From Cupriavidus basilensis (GTDB lineage: Bacteria > Pseudomonadota > Gammaproteobacteria > Burkholderiales > Burkholderiaceae): 64,000 bases of DNA. The position numbers were made by a program, and so were the translations under genes. The notes beneath the pieces are model-generated. The model was not told the origin of the DNA and made no database searches. It saw nothing but the letters and a program-made list of their open reading frames with translations. Below, in pieces: positions 36,816 to 47,394 of the stretch. The DNA is taken from NCBI RefSeq assembly GCF_000832305.1, contig NZ_CP010536.1, positions 496,001-560,000 of the forward strand, read 5' to 3'. Numbering within the stretch: position 1 is the first letter of the stretch; each line of letters begins with the position of its first letter.

Positions 36816-37394
36816 ATGGAAGGCTTCATCGACTGGCTGTTCGAAACCGTTGCCCTGCCCAAGGTGGGCTTGCCGGCTATCTTCGTGGTCAGCCTGGTGT
36901 CCGCCACCTTGCTGCCCCTGGGCTCGGAGCCGGCGGTCTTCGCGTATATCAAGCTCAATCCGCACCTGTTCTGGCCGGCCATCGTCGTCGCCACGCTCGG
37001 CAATACCGCGGGCGGCGCCATCGACTGGTGGCTTGGCTACGCGGCCAAGCTGGCCGTGGTGCGCTTGCGCCAGCGGCGCCAGCAGCGCGCGCACGAGGAG
37101 GAGCACGCCGAACACCGCCGCCATCCCCGCCAGCCGCGCAAGCCGTCGCTGGATGCGCGCTACTTCCGGTGGATGCGCCGGCTGGGACCGCCGACCCTGC
37201 TGGTATCGTGGTTGCCCGGAGTTGGTGATCCTTTGTGCACTTTGGCCGGCTGGCTCCGGCTCTCGTTCTGGCCGAGCCTGGTTTACATGGCGATTGGCAA
37301 GTTTCTGCGCTACCTTGCCATGACGATTGCCCTGCTCTGGATTCCGGATAGTTTCTGGCACGGCATCGCAGCCAGCCTCAAAAGCCTGTTCTAG
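36816..37394 (+). CDS. YqaA-family membrane protein (SNARE-associated / DedA-related)
   Basis: A 192-residue inner-membrane protein. It starts MEGFIDWLFETVALPKVG, then has hydrophobic segments (LPAIFVVSLVSATLLPLG and FWPAIVVATLGNTAGGAIDW). A basic, His/Arg-rich loop follows (about residues 75-120), then WLPGVGDPLCTLAGWLRLSF and a last membrane helix. The arrangement matches YqaA proteins of the DedA-like superfamily, whose molecular role is poorly defined. An upstream in-frame start at 36561 would add an implausible Arg/Pro-rich extension. Confidence 0.8.
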   Translation: MEGFIDWLFETVALPKVGLPAIFVVSLVSATLLPLGSEPAVFAYIKLNPHLFWPAIVVATLGNTAGGAIDWWLGYAAKLAVVRLRQRRQQRAHEEEHAEHRRHPRQPRKPSLDARYFRWMRRLGPPTLLVSWLPGVGDPLCTLAGWLRLSFWPSLVYMAIGKFLRYLAMTIALLWIPDSFWHGIAASLKSLF

Positions 37395-37552
37395 CTAGCG
37401 CCTCTCGCGCCACGGCGAGGGTGATGCCACCCTTGCCCAAGCAGGGCTCTGCCATGTTGCGGCGCGGCGAAAGCAGGCCTTGAAGTACAATTGCCCTTTA
37501 AAGACGATCCGGCGCACCGTCTCCGTGCGCTACAGGAAGCGGTCCCCTCCCC

Positions 37553-40500
37553 ATGAACGCCCCACTCGTGCTCGATGCCAAACTCGCCGCGCAGGATGCG
37601 CCTGCGCGCCTGCGAGAGATCCCTTATAACTACACGTCATTCTCGGATCGCGAGATTGTCATCAGGCTGCTAGGCGAAGAAGCCTGGCGTATCCTGGCCG
37701 AGCTGCGCGGCGAACGCCGCACCGGCCGCTCCGCCCGCATGCTGTACGAAGTGCTGGGCGATATCTGGGTGGTGCGCCGCAATCCCTACCTGCAGGACGA
37801 CCTGCTGGAGAACCCCAAGCGCCGCCAGATGCTGGTTACGGCACTCCACCACCGGCTCTCCGAGGTGGAAAAGCGCCGTGCCGCCGACCGTGCCGAGCAC
37901 GCCGAGCCGGCCGCCGAGGACCGCTCCCACCGGGTCGAGCAGCTGGTCAGCTTTGCCAAGCAGGCCATCGAGGACTTCAAGCAGGAGTTCGCGCACGCCT
38001 ATGACCTGCGCAAGCGCACCCAGCGCGTGCTGGGCCGCATCACGCAGAAGGACAACATCAAGTTCGACGGCCTGTCGCGCGTCTCGCATGTGACCGACGC
38101 GACCGACTGGCGCGTGGAATATCCCTTCGTGGTCCTCACCCCGGACACCGAGGAAGAGATCGCGGGCATGGTCAAGGGCTGCTTCGAGCTGGGCCTGACC
38201 ATCATCCCGCGCGGAGGCGGCACCGGCTATACCGGCGGCGCCGTGCCGCTGACGCCGATGAGCGCGGTCATCAACACCGAGAAGCTGGAACAACTCGGGC
38301 CGGTCGAGCAGACCGACCTGCCGGGCGTGTCGCACAAGGTCGGCACCATCTTCTCCGGCGCCGGCGTGGTGACGCGCCGCGTGGCGGATGCGGCGGACAA
38401 GGCCGGGCTGGTGTTCGCGGTCGACCCGACCTCGATCGATGCTTCCTGCATCGGTGGCAACGTGGCCATGAACGCCGGCGGCAAGAAGGCCGTGCTGTGG
38501 GGCACCGCGCTGGACAACCTGGCCTGGTGGCGCATGGTGGATCCGGAAGGCAACTGGCTGGAAGTCACGCGCCTGGACCACAACCTGGGCAAGATCCATG
38601 ACGTGGCGGTCGCCACCTTCGAGCTCAAGTGGTCGGACGGCAACCGCGCGCCCGGCGAAAAGCCGCTGCGCACGGAAACCCTGGCCATCGAAGGGCGCAA
38701 GTTCCGCAAGGAAGGCCTGGGCAAGGACGTCACCGACAAGTTCCTGGCGGGCCTGCCAGGCATCCAGAAGGAGGGCTGCGACGGCATCATCACCAGCGCG
38801 CGCTGGATCCTGCACCGCATGCCGGCGCATGTGCGCACCGTCTGCCTGGAGTTTTTCGGCCAGGCGCGCGACGCCATTCCGAGCATCGTGGAAATCAAGG
38901 ATTACCTCGACGCCGAATCGCGCACCCCCGGCGGCGCCATCCTGGCCGGCCTGGAGCACCTGGACGAGCGCTACCTGCGCGCGGTGGGATACGCCACCAA
39001 GAGCAAGCGCAATGCCTTCCCCAAGATGGTGCTGATCGGCGACATCGTCGGCGACGACCAGGACGCGGTTGCCCGCGCCACCTCGGAAGTCATCCGCATG
39101 GCCAACGGCAAGAGCGGCGAAGGCTTTGTCGCGGTCAGCCCGGAAGCCCGCAAGAAGTTCTGGCTGGACCGCTCGCGCACCGCCGCCATCGCCAGGCACA
39201 CCAACGCCTTCAAGATCAATGAAGACGTGGTGATCCCGCTGCCGCGCATGGGCGAGTACACCGACGGCATCGAGCGCATCAATATCGAGCTGTCGATCAA
39301 GAACAAGCTCCAGCTGACCGACGCGCTGGAAGCCTTCTTCGCGCGCGGCAACCTGCCGCTGGGCCGCAGCGACGATGCTAACGAGATCCCCAGCGCCGAG
39401 CTGCTGGAAGACCGCGTGCAGCACGCGCTGCAGCTGCTGCGCGAGATCCGCTCGCGCTGGACCTACCTGCAGGACCACCTGGATACGCCGCTGGCCACCG
39501 CGCGCGCGTCGCTGATCGGCCATGGCCTGGGCCTGCTCGGCCAGGCTTTCGAGGCGCGCCTCGAGCAGCAGCCGGACGCCACCGTGTTCCACCTGCTGCA
39601 GGACCGCACCATCCGCGTGTCCTGGAAGAGCGAAGTGCGCGCCGAGCTGCGCAATATCTTCAACGGCGGCGAGTTCAAGCCCATCCTCGACGAAGCGCAG
39701 AAGATCCACAAGCAGGTGCTGCGCGGCCGCGTCTTCGTGGCGCTGCACATGCACGCCGGCGACGGCAACGTGCACACCAATATCCCGGTCAACTCGGACG
39801 ACTACGACATGCTGCAGGACGCCCACCGCGCGGTGGCCCGCATCATGGCGCTGGCACGCTCGCTGGACGGCGTGATTTCCGGCGAGCACGGCATCGGTAT
39901 CACCAAGCTGGAGTTCCTGACCGAGGACGAGATCGGCGAGTTCCGCGAGTACAAGCAGCGCGTGGATCCGCAGGGCCGCTTCAACAAGGGCAAGCTGCTG
40001 CCCGGCGCTGACCTGCGCAATGCCTATACGCCGTCGTTCGGGCTGATGGGACATGAGTCCATCATCATGCAGCAAAGCGATATCGGCGCCATTGCCGACA
40101 GCGTCAAGGACTGCCTGCGCTGCGGCAAGTGCAAGCCGGTGTGCGCCACCCACGTGCCGCGCGCCAACCTGCTGTACAGCCCGCGCAACAAGATCCTGGC
40201 GACTTCGCTGCTGGTGGAGGCCTTCCTGTACGAGGAGCAGACCCGCCGCGGCATCTCGATCAAGCACTGGGACGAGTTCTCGGACGTGGCCGACCACTGC
40301 ACGGTCTGCCACAAGTGCGTGACGCCGTGCCCGGTCAAGATCGACTTCGGCGACGTGTCGATGAACATGCGCAACCTGCTGCGCAAGATGGGGCAGAAGA
40401 AGTTCAACCCCGGCACCGCCGCGTCGATGTTCTTCCTCAACGCCACCAATCCGCAGACCATCAACATGACCCGCAAGGTCATGATCGACTGGGGCTACAA

Positions 40501-41527
40501 GGCGCAGCGCCTGGGCAACGACGTACTCAAGAAGTTCGCCAGGAAGCAGACCGCGCACCCGCCCGCCACGGTGGGCCGCGCGCCGGTGCAAGAGCAGGTG
40601 ATCCACTTCATCAACAAGAAGATGCCGGGCAACCTGCCCAAGAAGACCGCGCGCGCGCTGCTGGACATCGAAGACAACGAGATCGTGCCGATCATCCGCG
40701 ACCCGAAGCGGACTTCGCCCGAGACCGAGGCGGTGTTCTACTTCCCGGGCTGCGGCTCGGAGCGGCTGTTCTCCCAGGTGGGCCTCGCCACGCAAGCCAT
40801 GCTGTGGCATGTAGGCGTGCAGACCGTGCTGCCGCCGGGCTACCTGTGCTGCGGCTATCCGCAACGCGGCAACGGCCAGTTCGACAAGGCCGAGAAGATG
40901 GTCACCGACAACCGGGTGTTGTTCCACCGGGTCGCCAACACGCTCAACTACCTCGATATCAAGACCGTGGTGGTGAGCTGCGGGACCTGCTACGACCAGC
41001 TGGCCGGGTATGAATTCGACAAGATCTTCCCGGGCTGCCGCATCATCGACATCCACGAATACCTGCTGGAGAAGGGCGTCAAGCTGGAAGGCGTGACCGG
41101 TACGCGCTACATGTACCACGACCCCTGCCACACCCCGATCAAGACCATGGACCCGACCAAGCTCGTCAACGAGCTGATGGGCGGCAACGAGGGCGGCAGC
41201 AAGATCGAGAAGAACGAGCGTTGCTGCGGCGAGTCCGGCACGCTGGCGGTGTCGCGCCCCGACGTTTCCACCCAGATCCGCTTTCGCAAGGAAGAGGAAA
41301 TGACCAAGGGCGCGGACAAGCTGCGCACCGACGGCTTCGTGGGCGACGTCAAGATCCTGACCAGCTGCCCGTCCTGCCTGCAGGGTTTGTCGCGCTACAA
41401 GGAAGACGCCACGGTCACGGCGGACTACATCGTGGTGGAGATGGCCAAGCACCTGCTGGGCGAGAACTGGATGCCGGACTATGTGGCCAAGGCCAACTCG
41501 GGCGGCATCGAGCGGGTGCTGGTGTGA
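37553..41527 (+). CDS. Large FAD/Fe-S oxidoreductase (DUF3683, D-lactate dehydrogenase-like, CCG domains)
   Basis: A 1324-residue multidomain protein. An N-terminal DUF3683-type region (about 1-160) is followed by an FAD-binding PCMH domain (ITTRG-like core near 220, in [19 protein letters not shown]) and a FAD-oxidase C-terminal domain. Two 4Fe-4S clusters follow: C854, C857, C860, C864 and C916, C919, C922, C926. Two cysteine-rich CCG domains end the protein ([12 protein letters not shown] and [17 protein letters not shown]). It should oxidise a 2-hydroxy acid such as D-lactate or 2-hydroxyglutarate and pass electrons to quinone, combining what is often spread over two or three subunits. 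The substrate is not certain. Confidence 0.9.
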   Translation: MNAPLVLDAKLAAQDAPARLREIPYNYTSFSDREIVIRLLGEEAWRILAELRGERRTGRSARMLYEVLGDIWVVRRNPYLQDDLLENPKRRQMLVTALHHRLSEVEKRRAADRAEHAEPAAEDRSHRVEQLVSFAKQAIEDFKQEFAHAYDLRKRTQRVLGRITQKDNIKFDGLSRVSHVTDATDWRVEYPFVVLTPDTEEEIAGMVKGCFELGLTIIPRGGGTGYTGGAVPLTPMSAVINTEKLEQLGPVEQTDLPGVSHKVGTIFSGAGVVTRRVADAADKAGLVFAVDPTSIDASCIGGNVAMNAGGKKAVLWGTALDNLAWWRMVDPEGNWLEVTRLDHNLGKIHDVAVATFELKWSDGNRAPGEKPLRTETLAIEGRKFRKEGLGKDVTDKFLAGLPGIQKEGCDGIITSARWILHRMPAHVRTVCLEFFGQARDAIPSIVEIKDYLDAESRTPGGAILAGLEHLDERYLRAVGYATKSKRNAFPKMVLIGDIVGDDQDAVARATSEVIRMANGKSGEGFVAVSPEARKKFWLDRSRTAAIARHTNAFKINEDVVIPLPRMGEYTDGIERINIELSIKNKLQLTDALEAFFARGNLPLGRSDDANEIPSAELLEDRVQHALQLLREIRSRWTYLQDHLDTPLATARASLIGHGLGLLGQAFEARLEQQPDATVFHLLQDRTIRVSWKSEVRAELRNIFNGGEFKPILDEAQKIHKQVLRGRVFVALHMHAGDGNVHTNIPVNSDDYDMLQDAHRAVARIMALARSLDGVISGEHGIGITKLEFLTEDEIGEFREYKQRVDPQGRFNKGKLLPGADLRNAYTPSFGLMGHESIIMQQSDIGAIADSVKDCLRCGKCKPVCATHVPRANLLYSPRNKILATSLLVEAFLYEEQTRRGISIKHWDEFSDVADHCTVCHKCVTPCPVKIDFGDVSMNMRNLLRKMGQKKFNPGTAASMFFLNATNPQTINMTRKVMIDWGYKAQRLGNDVLKKFARKQTAHPPATVGRAPVQEQVIHFINKKMPGNLPKKTARALLDIEDNEIVPIIRDPKRTSPETEAVFYFPGCGSERLFSQVGLATQAMLWHVGVQTVLPPGYLCCGYPQRGNGQFDKAEKMVTDNRVLFHRVANTLNYLDIKTVVVSCGTCYDQLAGYEFDKIFPGCRIIDIHEYLLEKGVKLEGVTGTRYMYHDPCHTPIKTMDPTKLVNELMGGNEGGSKIEKNERCCGESGTLAVSRPDVSTQIRFRKEEEMTKGADKLRTDGFVGDVKILTSCPSCLQGLSRYKEDATVTADYIVVEMAKHLLGENWMPDYVAKANSGGIERVLV

Positions 41528-41597
41528 TGGAGGTGCGAGGGTGGTGGGCTCGATGCGCCGATCTCGCACGATCGGTTGACACATCGGGAGCGCCCGC

Positions 41598-42032
41598 ATG
41601 AATCTCATCCCCAACTGCCCGCTGTGCGAGACGGACGGCGGCGAACTGGTCTGGCGTGGCGAGCGCGCCCGGGTCATCCTGGTCGAGCATGAGCGCTTTC
41701 CCGGCTTCTGCCGGGTGGTGTGGAATGGCCACGTTGCCGAGCAGACCGATCTGCCTGAGGACGACCAGGCCTGGCTGATGCGGCTGGTGGCGCGGGTGGA
41801 GCGCGTGGTGCGCGAGACCATGGTGCCCGACAAGGTCAACCTGGCCGCCTTCGGCAATATGGTGCCGCACCTGCACTGGCATATCATTCCACGCTACCGC
41901 TGGGATACCCATTTTCCCGAAGCCGTCTGGGCGGCTGCGCAGCGCGAGCCGGATGCCGTGCGCCTGGCGGGCCTTGCGCAGCGCCTGCCGGCATTGCGCG
42001 CGGCCCTGGCGAAACTGGCCGAAGCAGGCTGA
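41598..42032 (+). CDS. HIT-family nucleotide-binding protein
   Basis: A 144-residue histidine-triad protein. The HIT motif is HLHWHIIPRY (His-x-His-x-His). CPLCETDGGELVW at the start resembles a zinc pair and is common in bacterial HIT hydrolases. It should act on nucleoside phosphoramidates or dinucleotides. It follows the large oxidoreductase by 70 bases. Confidence 0.9.
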   Translation: MNLIPNCPLCETDGGELVWRGERARVILVEHERFPGFCRVVWNGHVAEQTDLPEDDQAWLMRLVARVERVVRETMVPDKVNLAAFGNMVPHLHWHIIPRYRWDTHFPEAVWAAAQREPDAVRLAGLAQRLPALRAALAKLAEAG

Positions 42033-42044
42033 CGCCTGGCGTAG

Positions 42045-42073
42045 CCGTGCCCGTGCCGTGCCCGTGCCGTGCC
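42045..42073. repeat. 11-bp tandem repeat (about 2.6 copies)
   Basis: CCGTGCCCGTG is repeated directly, two full copies plus seven bases of a third, just after the HIT gene stop. It looks like a short variable-number repeat formed by slippage. Confidence 0.6.
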
Positions 42074-42202
42074 GGCATTGCTATCGGTTTTTTTGAATTT
42101 CCGGAACCAGCCGGGCGGCGCCGTCTTCTAACACCCGTTGTCTTCATTCCCACAAGAGCGGGGCCGGTGGATCTGCCATGGCCCGCTTGCGCGAAAGGTG
42201 CC

Positions 42203-44086
42203 ATGTCCACACCGTCTTCCGTTACCGTTCCAGGCCCGGCCGTGCCGGCCCGTGCCCTCAGGATCCAGAGCCGCCTGCGGGTGGCCGAGACATGGGACCT
42301 GATCAAGCCTTACTGGATATCCGAGGACCGCAAGGCCGGCCTCGGGCTGCTGGCCTTCGTGGTCGCGCTCAATCTCGGCATCGTTTATATCAACGTGCTG
42401 CTCAACGAATGGAACCGCGTGTTCTACAACGCGCTGGAGCAGCATGACTACACCTCCTTCAAGGCGCTGCTGATCCGTTTCTCCTGGATCGCCGGCTTCT
42501 TTATCGTGGCGGCCATATCACGGCAGTACTACACCATGATGCTGCAGATGCGCTGGCGTACCTGGATGACCGACCGCTTCATGGACCACTGGCTCAGCCA
42601 CCAGGCTTACTACCGCATAGAACAGACGCACGCCACGGACAACCCCGACCAGCGGCTTGCGGACGACCTGCGCTCGTTTACCGATGGCGCGCTGTCTCTT
42701 TCGCTCGGGCTGCTCAATTCGGTGGTGACGCTGGTGTCTTTCGTCGGCATCCTGTGGGCTGTTTCCGGGCCGATCAGCTTCATGCTGGGCGGCACCGAGA
42801 TCACGATTCCGGGCTATATGGTGTGGTTCGCGGTGGGCTATGCCGTGATCGGTTCGCTGATTGCCCACGTGGTGGGCCGGCCGTTGATCGGCTTGAGTTT
42901 CCAGCAAGAGCAGTACGAGGCGGATTTCCGTTTCATGCTGGTGCGCTTGCGCGAGAACAGCGAGCCGGTGGCACTTTACCGGGGCGAGCCTACCGAGCAG
43001 GCGGGCCTGCGCTCACGCTTTGACCGCATTCGCGCCAACTGGAAACAGTTGATGCGCTATACGCGTCGCCTGACCTTTGTCAGTTCCGGCTACGGCCAGT
43101 TCGCCATCATCTTTCCGCTGCTCGTGGCCGCGCCGCGCTACTTCGCCGGCAAGATGACGCTGGGTGGGCTGATGCAGGTGAGCCAGGCCTTCGGCCAGGT
43201 GCAAGGGGCGCTGTCGTGGTTCGTTGACAATTACTCCACGCTGGTCGGCTGGAAGGCCGCAGCCAACCGGCTGATCGACTTCCGCGATGCTATCCGCGTG
43301 GCGGAGCGCCAGGACCAGGAGCACACCGGCGTGCGCGACATCGAGGTGGTCCAGGCTGGCACCGGTACCGATTCCGGCGGCATCCGCATCGACACCCTCG
43401 CGCTGGCGCTGCCGGTGCGCACCGGCAACGGCAACGGCGGCGAGATCCAGCAGCGGCTGCTGGTGGCGGCGTTCTCGCTGCAGATCGCGCCCGGCGAACG
43501 CTGGCTGGTCAGCGGCCCCTCGGGCTGCGGCAAAAGCGTGCTGTTCCGCGCGCTGGCCGGGATCTGGCCCTACGGCAGCGGCAAGGTAGCCATGCCCGGC
43601 GCGGCTCGCATGCTGTTCCTGCCGCAGCGCAGCTACCTGCCGATCGGCACGCTGGCCGATGCGCTGGCTTATCCCGACGCCGGCACCGTGCATAGCCGCG
43701 AAGCCTTGCAGAAGGTGCTGCGCGAAGCCTGGCTCGGCGCCCTGGCCGAGCAGCTCGACGTGTTCGACAACTGGTCGCTGCGGCTGTCGCCGGGCGAGCA
43801 GCAACGCCTGGCCTTTGCGCGCGCGCTGCTGCAAAAGCCCGATTACCTGTTCCTGGACGAGGCCACCAGCGCGCTCGACGAGGAAACCGAAAGCGAGATG
43901 TACCGCCTGATGGTGGACTCCCTGCCCGGCGCGGCGATCATCAGCATCGCACACCGCAGCACGGTTGCCGCCTTCCATGGCAAGCGCCTGCGCTATGTCG
44001 CGGCCGACGGAGCGCACTGGGAGGCGGAGCACGATGGGCAAGGTGAGGCGGCTGCGGTAAGCTATCGGGTCGTACACGAAGCGTAA
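42203..44086 (+). CDS. SbmA/BacA-type ABC transporter with fused ATPase (YddA family)
   Basis: A 627-residue exporter-type protein. Residues 1-410 form the SbmA/BacA-like membrane domain with about six segments (LGLLAFVVALNLGIVYINVL is the first; DNPDQRLADDLRSFTDGALS follows the second). Residues 420-627 are an ABC ATPase with Walker A SGPSGCGKSVLF (G438-S445), signature LSPGEQQRLAFARALL and Walker B DYLFLDEATSALDEE. Related proteins move peptides, bleomycin-like drugs or cobalamin. ATG 42203 starts MSTPSSVTVPG; the upstream frame is low-complexity. Confidence 0.88.
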   Translation: MSTPSSVTVPGPAVPARALRIQSRLRVAETWDLIKPYWISEDRKAGLGLLAFVVALNLGIVYINVLLNEWNRVFYNALEQHDYTSFKALLIRFSWIAGFFIVAAISRQYYTMMLQMRWRTWMTDRFMDHWLSHQAYYRIEQTHATDNPDQRLADDLRSFTDGALSLSLGLLNSVVTLVSFVGILWAVSGPISFMLGGTEITIPGYMVWFAVGYAVIGSLIAHVVGRPLIGLSFQQEQYEADFRFMLVRLRENSEPVALYRGEPTEQAGLRSRFDRIRANWKQLMRYTRRLTFVSSGYGQFAIIFPLLVAAPRYFAGKMTLGGLMQVSQAFGQVQGALSWFVDNYSTLVGWKAAANRLIDFRDAIRVAERQDQEHTGVRDIEVVQAGTGTDSGGIRIDTLALALPVRTGNGNGGEIQQRLLVAAFSLQIAPGERWLVSGPSGCGKSVLFRALAGIWPYGSGKVAMPGAARMLFLPQRSYLPIGTLADALAYPDAGTVHSREALQKVLREAWLGALAEQLDVFDNWSLRLSPGEQQRLAFARALLQKPDYLFLDEATSALDEETESEMYRLMVDSLPGAAIISIAHRSTVAAFHGKRLRYVAADGAHWEAEHDGQGEAAAVSYRVVHEA

Positions 44087-44138
44087 AGGCCGGTGTGGCC
44101 GCAACCTGCGGCTCGCCCACAGCCGCACGCCACCCATC

Positions 44139-44552
44139 ATGGCAGGCCTTGAAAAAGATACTCCCCATCCCACCGCACTTACCGTGCACACGCAGTCGCG
44201 CGTGCTGGAGGTGGGTTTTGACAACGGTTCCAGCTTCCGGCTGCCGTTCGAATACCTGAGGGTGAACTCACCCTCGGCCGAAGTGCAGGGCCACGGCCCG
44301 GGCCAGGAAGTGCTGCAGACCGGCAAGCGCGACGTCACCATCGCCGCGGTGGAGCCGGTCGGCAACTACGCCATCCTGATCCGTTTTTCCGACGGCCACG
44401 ATACCGGCATCTATTCCTGGGAACTGCTTTACCGCCTGGGCGCCCAGCAGGACACCATCTGGCAGTCCTACCTTGAGCGGCTGGAAGCTGCCGGCGTCGA
44501 TCGCGACACCCCCATGGCGGCCCCCGGCGGCCATGCCTGCGGCAGCCATTGA
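44139..44552 (+). CDS. DUF971-domain protein
   Basis: A 137-residue protein. The core (LTVHTQSRVLEVGFDNGSSF to GIYSWELLYRLG) matches DUF971, the domain also found at the N-terminus of gamma-butyrobetaine hydroxylases. It ends GGHACGSH, a possible metal-binding tail. It lies 42 bases upstream of ubiE, a neighbour relation seen in beta-proteobacteria, so a link to quinone or Fe-S metabolism is possible but unproven. Confidence 0.85.
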   Translation: MAGLEKDTPHPTALTVHTQSRVLEVGFDNGSSFRLPFEYLRVNSPSAEVQGHGPGQEVLQTGKRDVTIAAVEPVGNYAILIRFSDGHDTGIYSWELLYRLGAQQDTIWQSYLERLEAAGVDRDTPMAAPGGHACGSH

Positions 44553-44594
44553 GATTGCGCCCCCGCGGGCCATTACTGAGTTCTGGAGCGAGTT

Positions 44595-45326
44595 ATGAGC
44601 GAGACCCACTTCGGGTTCGAGAAGGTCAAGGAAGAAGAGAAGGCTGGCAAGGTAGCCGAAGTCTTCCATTCGGTGGCCAACAAGTACGACGTCATGAACG
44701 ACCTGATGTCCGGCGGCATGCACCGGCTGTGGAAGATGTTCACCATCGCCCAGGCTGGCGTGCGGCCTGGCTTCAAGGTGCTCGACATCGCCGGCGGCAC
44801 CGGCGACCTGGCCAAGGCCTTCGCACGCCAGGCCGGGCCCACCGGCGAGGTCTGGCTGACCGACATCAATGAGTCGATGCTCCGGGTTGGGCGCGACCGC
44901 TTGTTGAATAAAGGCATCGTCATCCCCACCTGTCTCTGTGACGCCGAGCGGATTCCGTTCCCGGACAATTATTTCGACCTGGTCACGGTGTCCTTCGGGC
45001 TGCGCAACATGACGCACAAGGAGGTCGCATTGTCAGAGATGCGCCGGGTGATCAAGCCGGGTGGCAAAGTCATGGTGCTGGAGTTCTCCAAGGTGTGGAA
45101 GCCGCTGGAAAAGGCCTACGACATGTATTCGCTGAAGTTCCTGCCGTGGCTGGGGCAGCGCGTGGTACAGGATTCCGATAGCTATCGCTATCTGGCCGAA
45201 TCGATCAGAATGCATCCAGACCAGGCTTCACTTGTACGTCTTATGGAACATGCGGGCCTGGAGAATGTCGAATACTTCAACCTGACGGCGGGAGTGGTGG
45301 CGCTTCACGTCGGGCGAAAGTACTAG
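44595..45326 (+). CDS. ubiE: Ubiquinone/menaquinone C-methyltransferase
   Basis: A 243-residue SAM-dependent methyltransferase of ubiquinone biosynthesis. It has the UbiE signature [20 protein letters not shown], the SAM-binding [16 protein letters not shown], and [20 protein letters not shown]. The C-terminus ([17 protein letters not shown]) is as expected. GAGCGAG precedes the start. The Tim44-like, ubiJ and ubiB genes follow on the same strand. Confidence 0.97.
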   Translation: MSETHFGFEKVKEEEKAGKVAEVFHSVANKYDVMNDLMSGGMHRLWKMFTIAQAGVRPGFKVLDIAGGTGDLAKAFARQAGPTGEVWLTDINESMLRVGRDRLLNKGIVIPTCLCDAERIPFPDNYFDLVTVSFGLRNMTHKEVALSEMRRVIKPGGKVMVLEFSKVWKPLEKAYDMYSLKFLPWLGQRVVQDSDSYRYLAESIRMHPDQASLVRLMEHAGLENVEYFNLTAGVVALHVGRKY

Positions 45327-45378
45327 ACTGATATAGGCTCAAAGAAAGATGAGCGAACTTAACAGGGGAAGCACTGAT

Positions 45379-46404
45379 ATGTCGCTATTTCGCGCAAAAT
45401 TCATGGCGGGTGTGCTGATTGGCACGCTTGCCCTCGGCATGGCGCTCGACGCCAATGCCAAACGCCTCGGCGGGTCGCGCAGCATCGGCAAGCAATCGTC
45501 CGGCGTGACGCAACGCCAGCAGGCACCGGCGCAGCAATCGCCGAACCAGACGCCCGCGCAGCAGGCCCCGGCCCAGCAAGCCGCGCCCGCTGCAGCAGGC
45601 GCCGGCGCAGCCGCTGCTGCCGCGCCCAAGCGTAACTGGGGCGGCATGCTCGGCGGCATCGCCGCCGGCCTGGGCATCGGCTGGCTGCTGTCGCACTTCG
45701 GCCTGGGCGGCGCCGCCATGGGCTTCCTGTCCAACCTGATCCTGATCGCCCTGGTGGCGTTCGCCGCAATCTGGCTGATCCGCAAGTTCCGCGGCGGCGC
45801 CAAGGCACCGCAGCAACCGGCCTATGCCGGTGCGGCAGCCGGTGCCGGCGGTGGCTCGGGTAACGGATTTGGTGGCAGCAACGAACCGGTCCTGCGCCAA
45901 CAGGTGCCGGTTGGTTCACCCAACCCGGTGATGCCCGCGCCCGGTTCCGTCGCCTCGATGCAATCCGCCGCACCGGTGATGGCTGGCGCGGCCGTTGGTG
46001 CTGCTGCGGGCGCGGCCCAGCCCTGGGGTGTGCCGGCCGACTTCGACACCCAAGCCTTCCTGCGCAACGCCAAGGTGTACTACGTACGCCTGCAGGCGGC
46101 CTGGGATGCCGGCAATCTCGAGGACATCCGCGAGTTCACCACGCCGGAAATGTTCGCCGAGATCAAGATGGACCTGTCCGAACGCGGCACCGAGGTCAAC
46201 AAGACCGACGTGGTCACGCTGGAAGGCGAACTGCTCGGCATCGAAGACAGCCCGGCCCAGCATCTGGCCAGCGTGCGCTTCTCCGGCATGATCCGCGAAA
46301 AGGCCGGCGAGCCCGCCCAGCCCTTCGCCGAAGTCTGGAACCTGGCAAAGCCGGTAAGCGGCCCTGGCGGCTGGCTGCTGGCGGGGATCCAGCAAACTTC
46401 CTGA
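45379..46404 (+). CDS. Tim44-like domain membrane protein
   Basis: A 341-residue protein. Residues 1-25 are a signal or anchor segment (MAGVLIGTLALGMALDANA). Residues 30-80 are Gln/Ala/Pro-rich and probably disordered. A glycine-rich membrane segment pair follows at about 90-140 (GIAAGLGIGWLLSHFGLGG and NLILIALVAFAAIWLIR). The C-terminal 120 residues are the Tim44-like domain (DTQAFLRNAKVYYVRLQAAW). ATG 45379 gives the natural signal sequence; 45349 is an alternative. It lies between ubiE and ubiJ. The function is unknown. Confidence 0.85.
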   Translation: MSLFRAKFMAGVLIGTLALGMALDANAKRLGGSRSIGKQSSGVTQRQQAPAQQSPNQTPAQQAPAQQAAPAAAGAGAAAAAAPKRNWGGMLGGIAAGLGIGWLLSHFGLGGAAMGFLSNLILIALVAFAAIWLIRKFRGGAKAPQQPAYAGAAAGAGGGSGNGFGGSNEPVLRQQVPVGSPNPVMPAPGSVASMQSAAPVMAGAAVGAAAGAAQPWGVPADFDTQAFLRNAKVYYVRLQAAWDAGNLEDIREFTTPEMFAEIKMDLSERGTEVNKTDVVTLEGELLGIEDSPAQHLASVRFSGMIREKAGEPAQPFAEVWNLAKPVSGPGGWLLAGIQQTS

Positions 46405-46459
46405 GTGCAGGGAGTGCCTCGCCGGCAGGTTTAAGGCCGGCAGGTGACATAGAATGGAG

Positions 46460-46485
46460 GCCCACGTGAAAACGTGGGCTTTTTT
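46460..46485 (+). terminator. Rho-independent terminator after the Tim44-like gene
   Basis: GCCCACGT and ACGTGGGC form a perfect 8-bp stem with a GAAA loop, followed directly by six T residues. This textbook terminator separates ubiE and the Tim44-like gene from ubiJ. Confidence 0.95.
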
Positions 46486-46614
46486 GTTTGTGGGGTGGGG
46501 GGATTCCGTTGCTTGACTTTGTAGTTAAGCAGTTGCTTTTGCCTGTGACTGTGACTTTAGAACCGATCAACCCCTAACACCTACTGAAAGGCCCGCCCCC
46601 AGCCCCACCCAATC

Positions 46615-47289
46615 ATGACCACCCTCCCCACCCCCTTGGCCACCCCCCCGATCACTGCCCTGAACCACCTGCTGGAACAGGAGCCCTGGGCAACCACCAT
46701 GCTCCAGCCCTTCGCCGGCCGCATCATCCGCTTTGACGCGGCCGCGTTCACGCTCGCATTGAAGGTGACGGGGCAGGGCCTGACGGAGCTGGCCCCGGTG
46801 GATGAAACCCCGGCGGTCACGCTGACCGTGCCGCTGCAGCAGTGGCCGCTGGTGGCCTCGGACGTGGCGGGCGGCGGCCAGGCGGCGGCGATGAAGCATG
46901 TGCGCATCGAGGGCGATGCCGAGCTGGCCAATACGGTCTCCACGCTGGCCCGCAACCTGCGCTGGGATGCGGCCGAGGACCTGTCGCGCGCATTGCGCGG
47001 CATCCTGGGCGGCCCAGTGAGCGACAGCGTGGCGCAACGGGTGGTGGACGGCGTGCAGCAGGTGCATGCCCAGGCCACGCGGGTCGGCCGCGCGCTGGTC
47101 GATAACGTGACCGAATACCTGCTCGACGAGCAGCCGACCTTGGTGCGCCACGCGGCGCTCGACGAGTTCGGCGCGGGCGTGAGCGCGCTGCGCGACGACC
47201 TCGCCCGGCTGGAAAAGCGGCTGGAAAAGCTGGAGCAGCGCACCCGCTCCGAGCGTGGCGCCGGCACGCTGCCGTCCGCCCATCGCTGA
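46615..47289 (+). CDS. ubiJ: Ubiquinone biosynthesis accessory factor UbiJ
   Basis: A 224-residue protein. Residues 10-110 form an SCP2-like lipid-binding domain (LNHLLEQEPWATTMLQPFAG and RFDAAAFTLALKVTG). The C-terminus is a predicted coiled coil (RDDLARLEKRLEKLEQR). This is the layout of UbiJ, which organises the ubiquinone biosynthesis complex with UbiK. Position directly before ubiB supports the call. Confidence 0.88.
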   Translation: MTTLPTPLATPPITALNHLLEQEPWATTMLQPFAGRIIRFDAAAFTLALKVTGQGLTELAPVDETPAVTLTVPLQQWPLVASDVAGGGQAAAMKHVRIEGDAELANTVSTLARNLRWDAAEDLSRALRGILGGPVSDSVAQRVVDGVQQVHAQATRVGRALVDNVTEYLLDEQPTLVRHAALDEFGAGVSALRDDLARLEKRLEKLEQRTRSERGAGTLPSAHR

Positions 47290-47394
47290 ATTGCCCGCGG
47301 CCCGCCGCCGTCAGACCCCGCTCCATTGCGCATCCACGGCTTTAGCCATTGCCAGACCGGCCAAGCAGCACGGCCCCAACACTGAAGAACCTGC

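Noticed and set aside
37670..41887. 1405-codon minus-strand open frame antisense to the large oxidoreductase
   Set aside because: Low-complexity translation with no motif; the plus strand encodes conserved FAD and Fe-S motifs.
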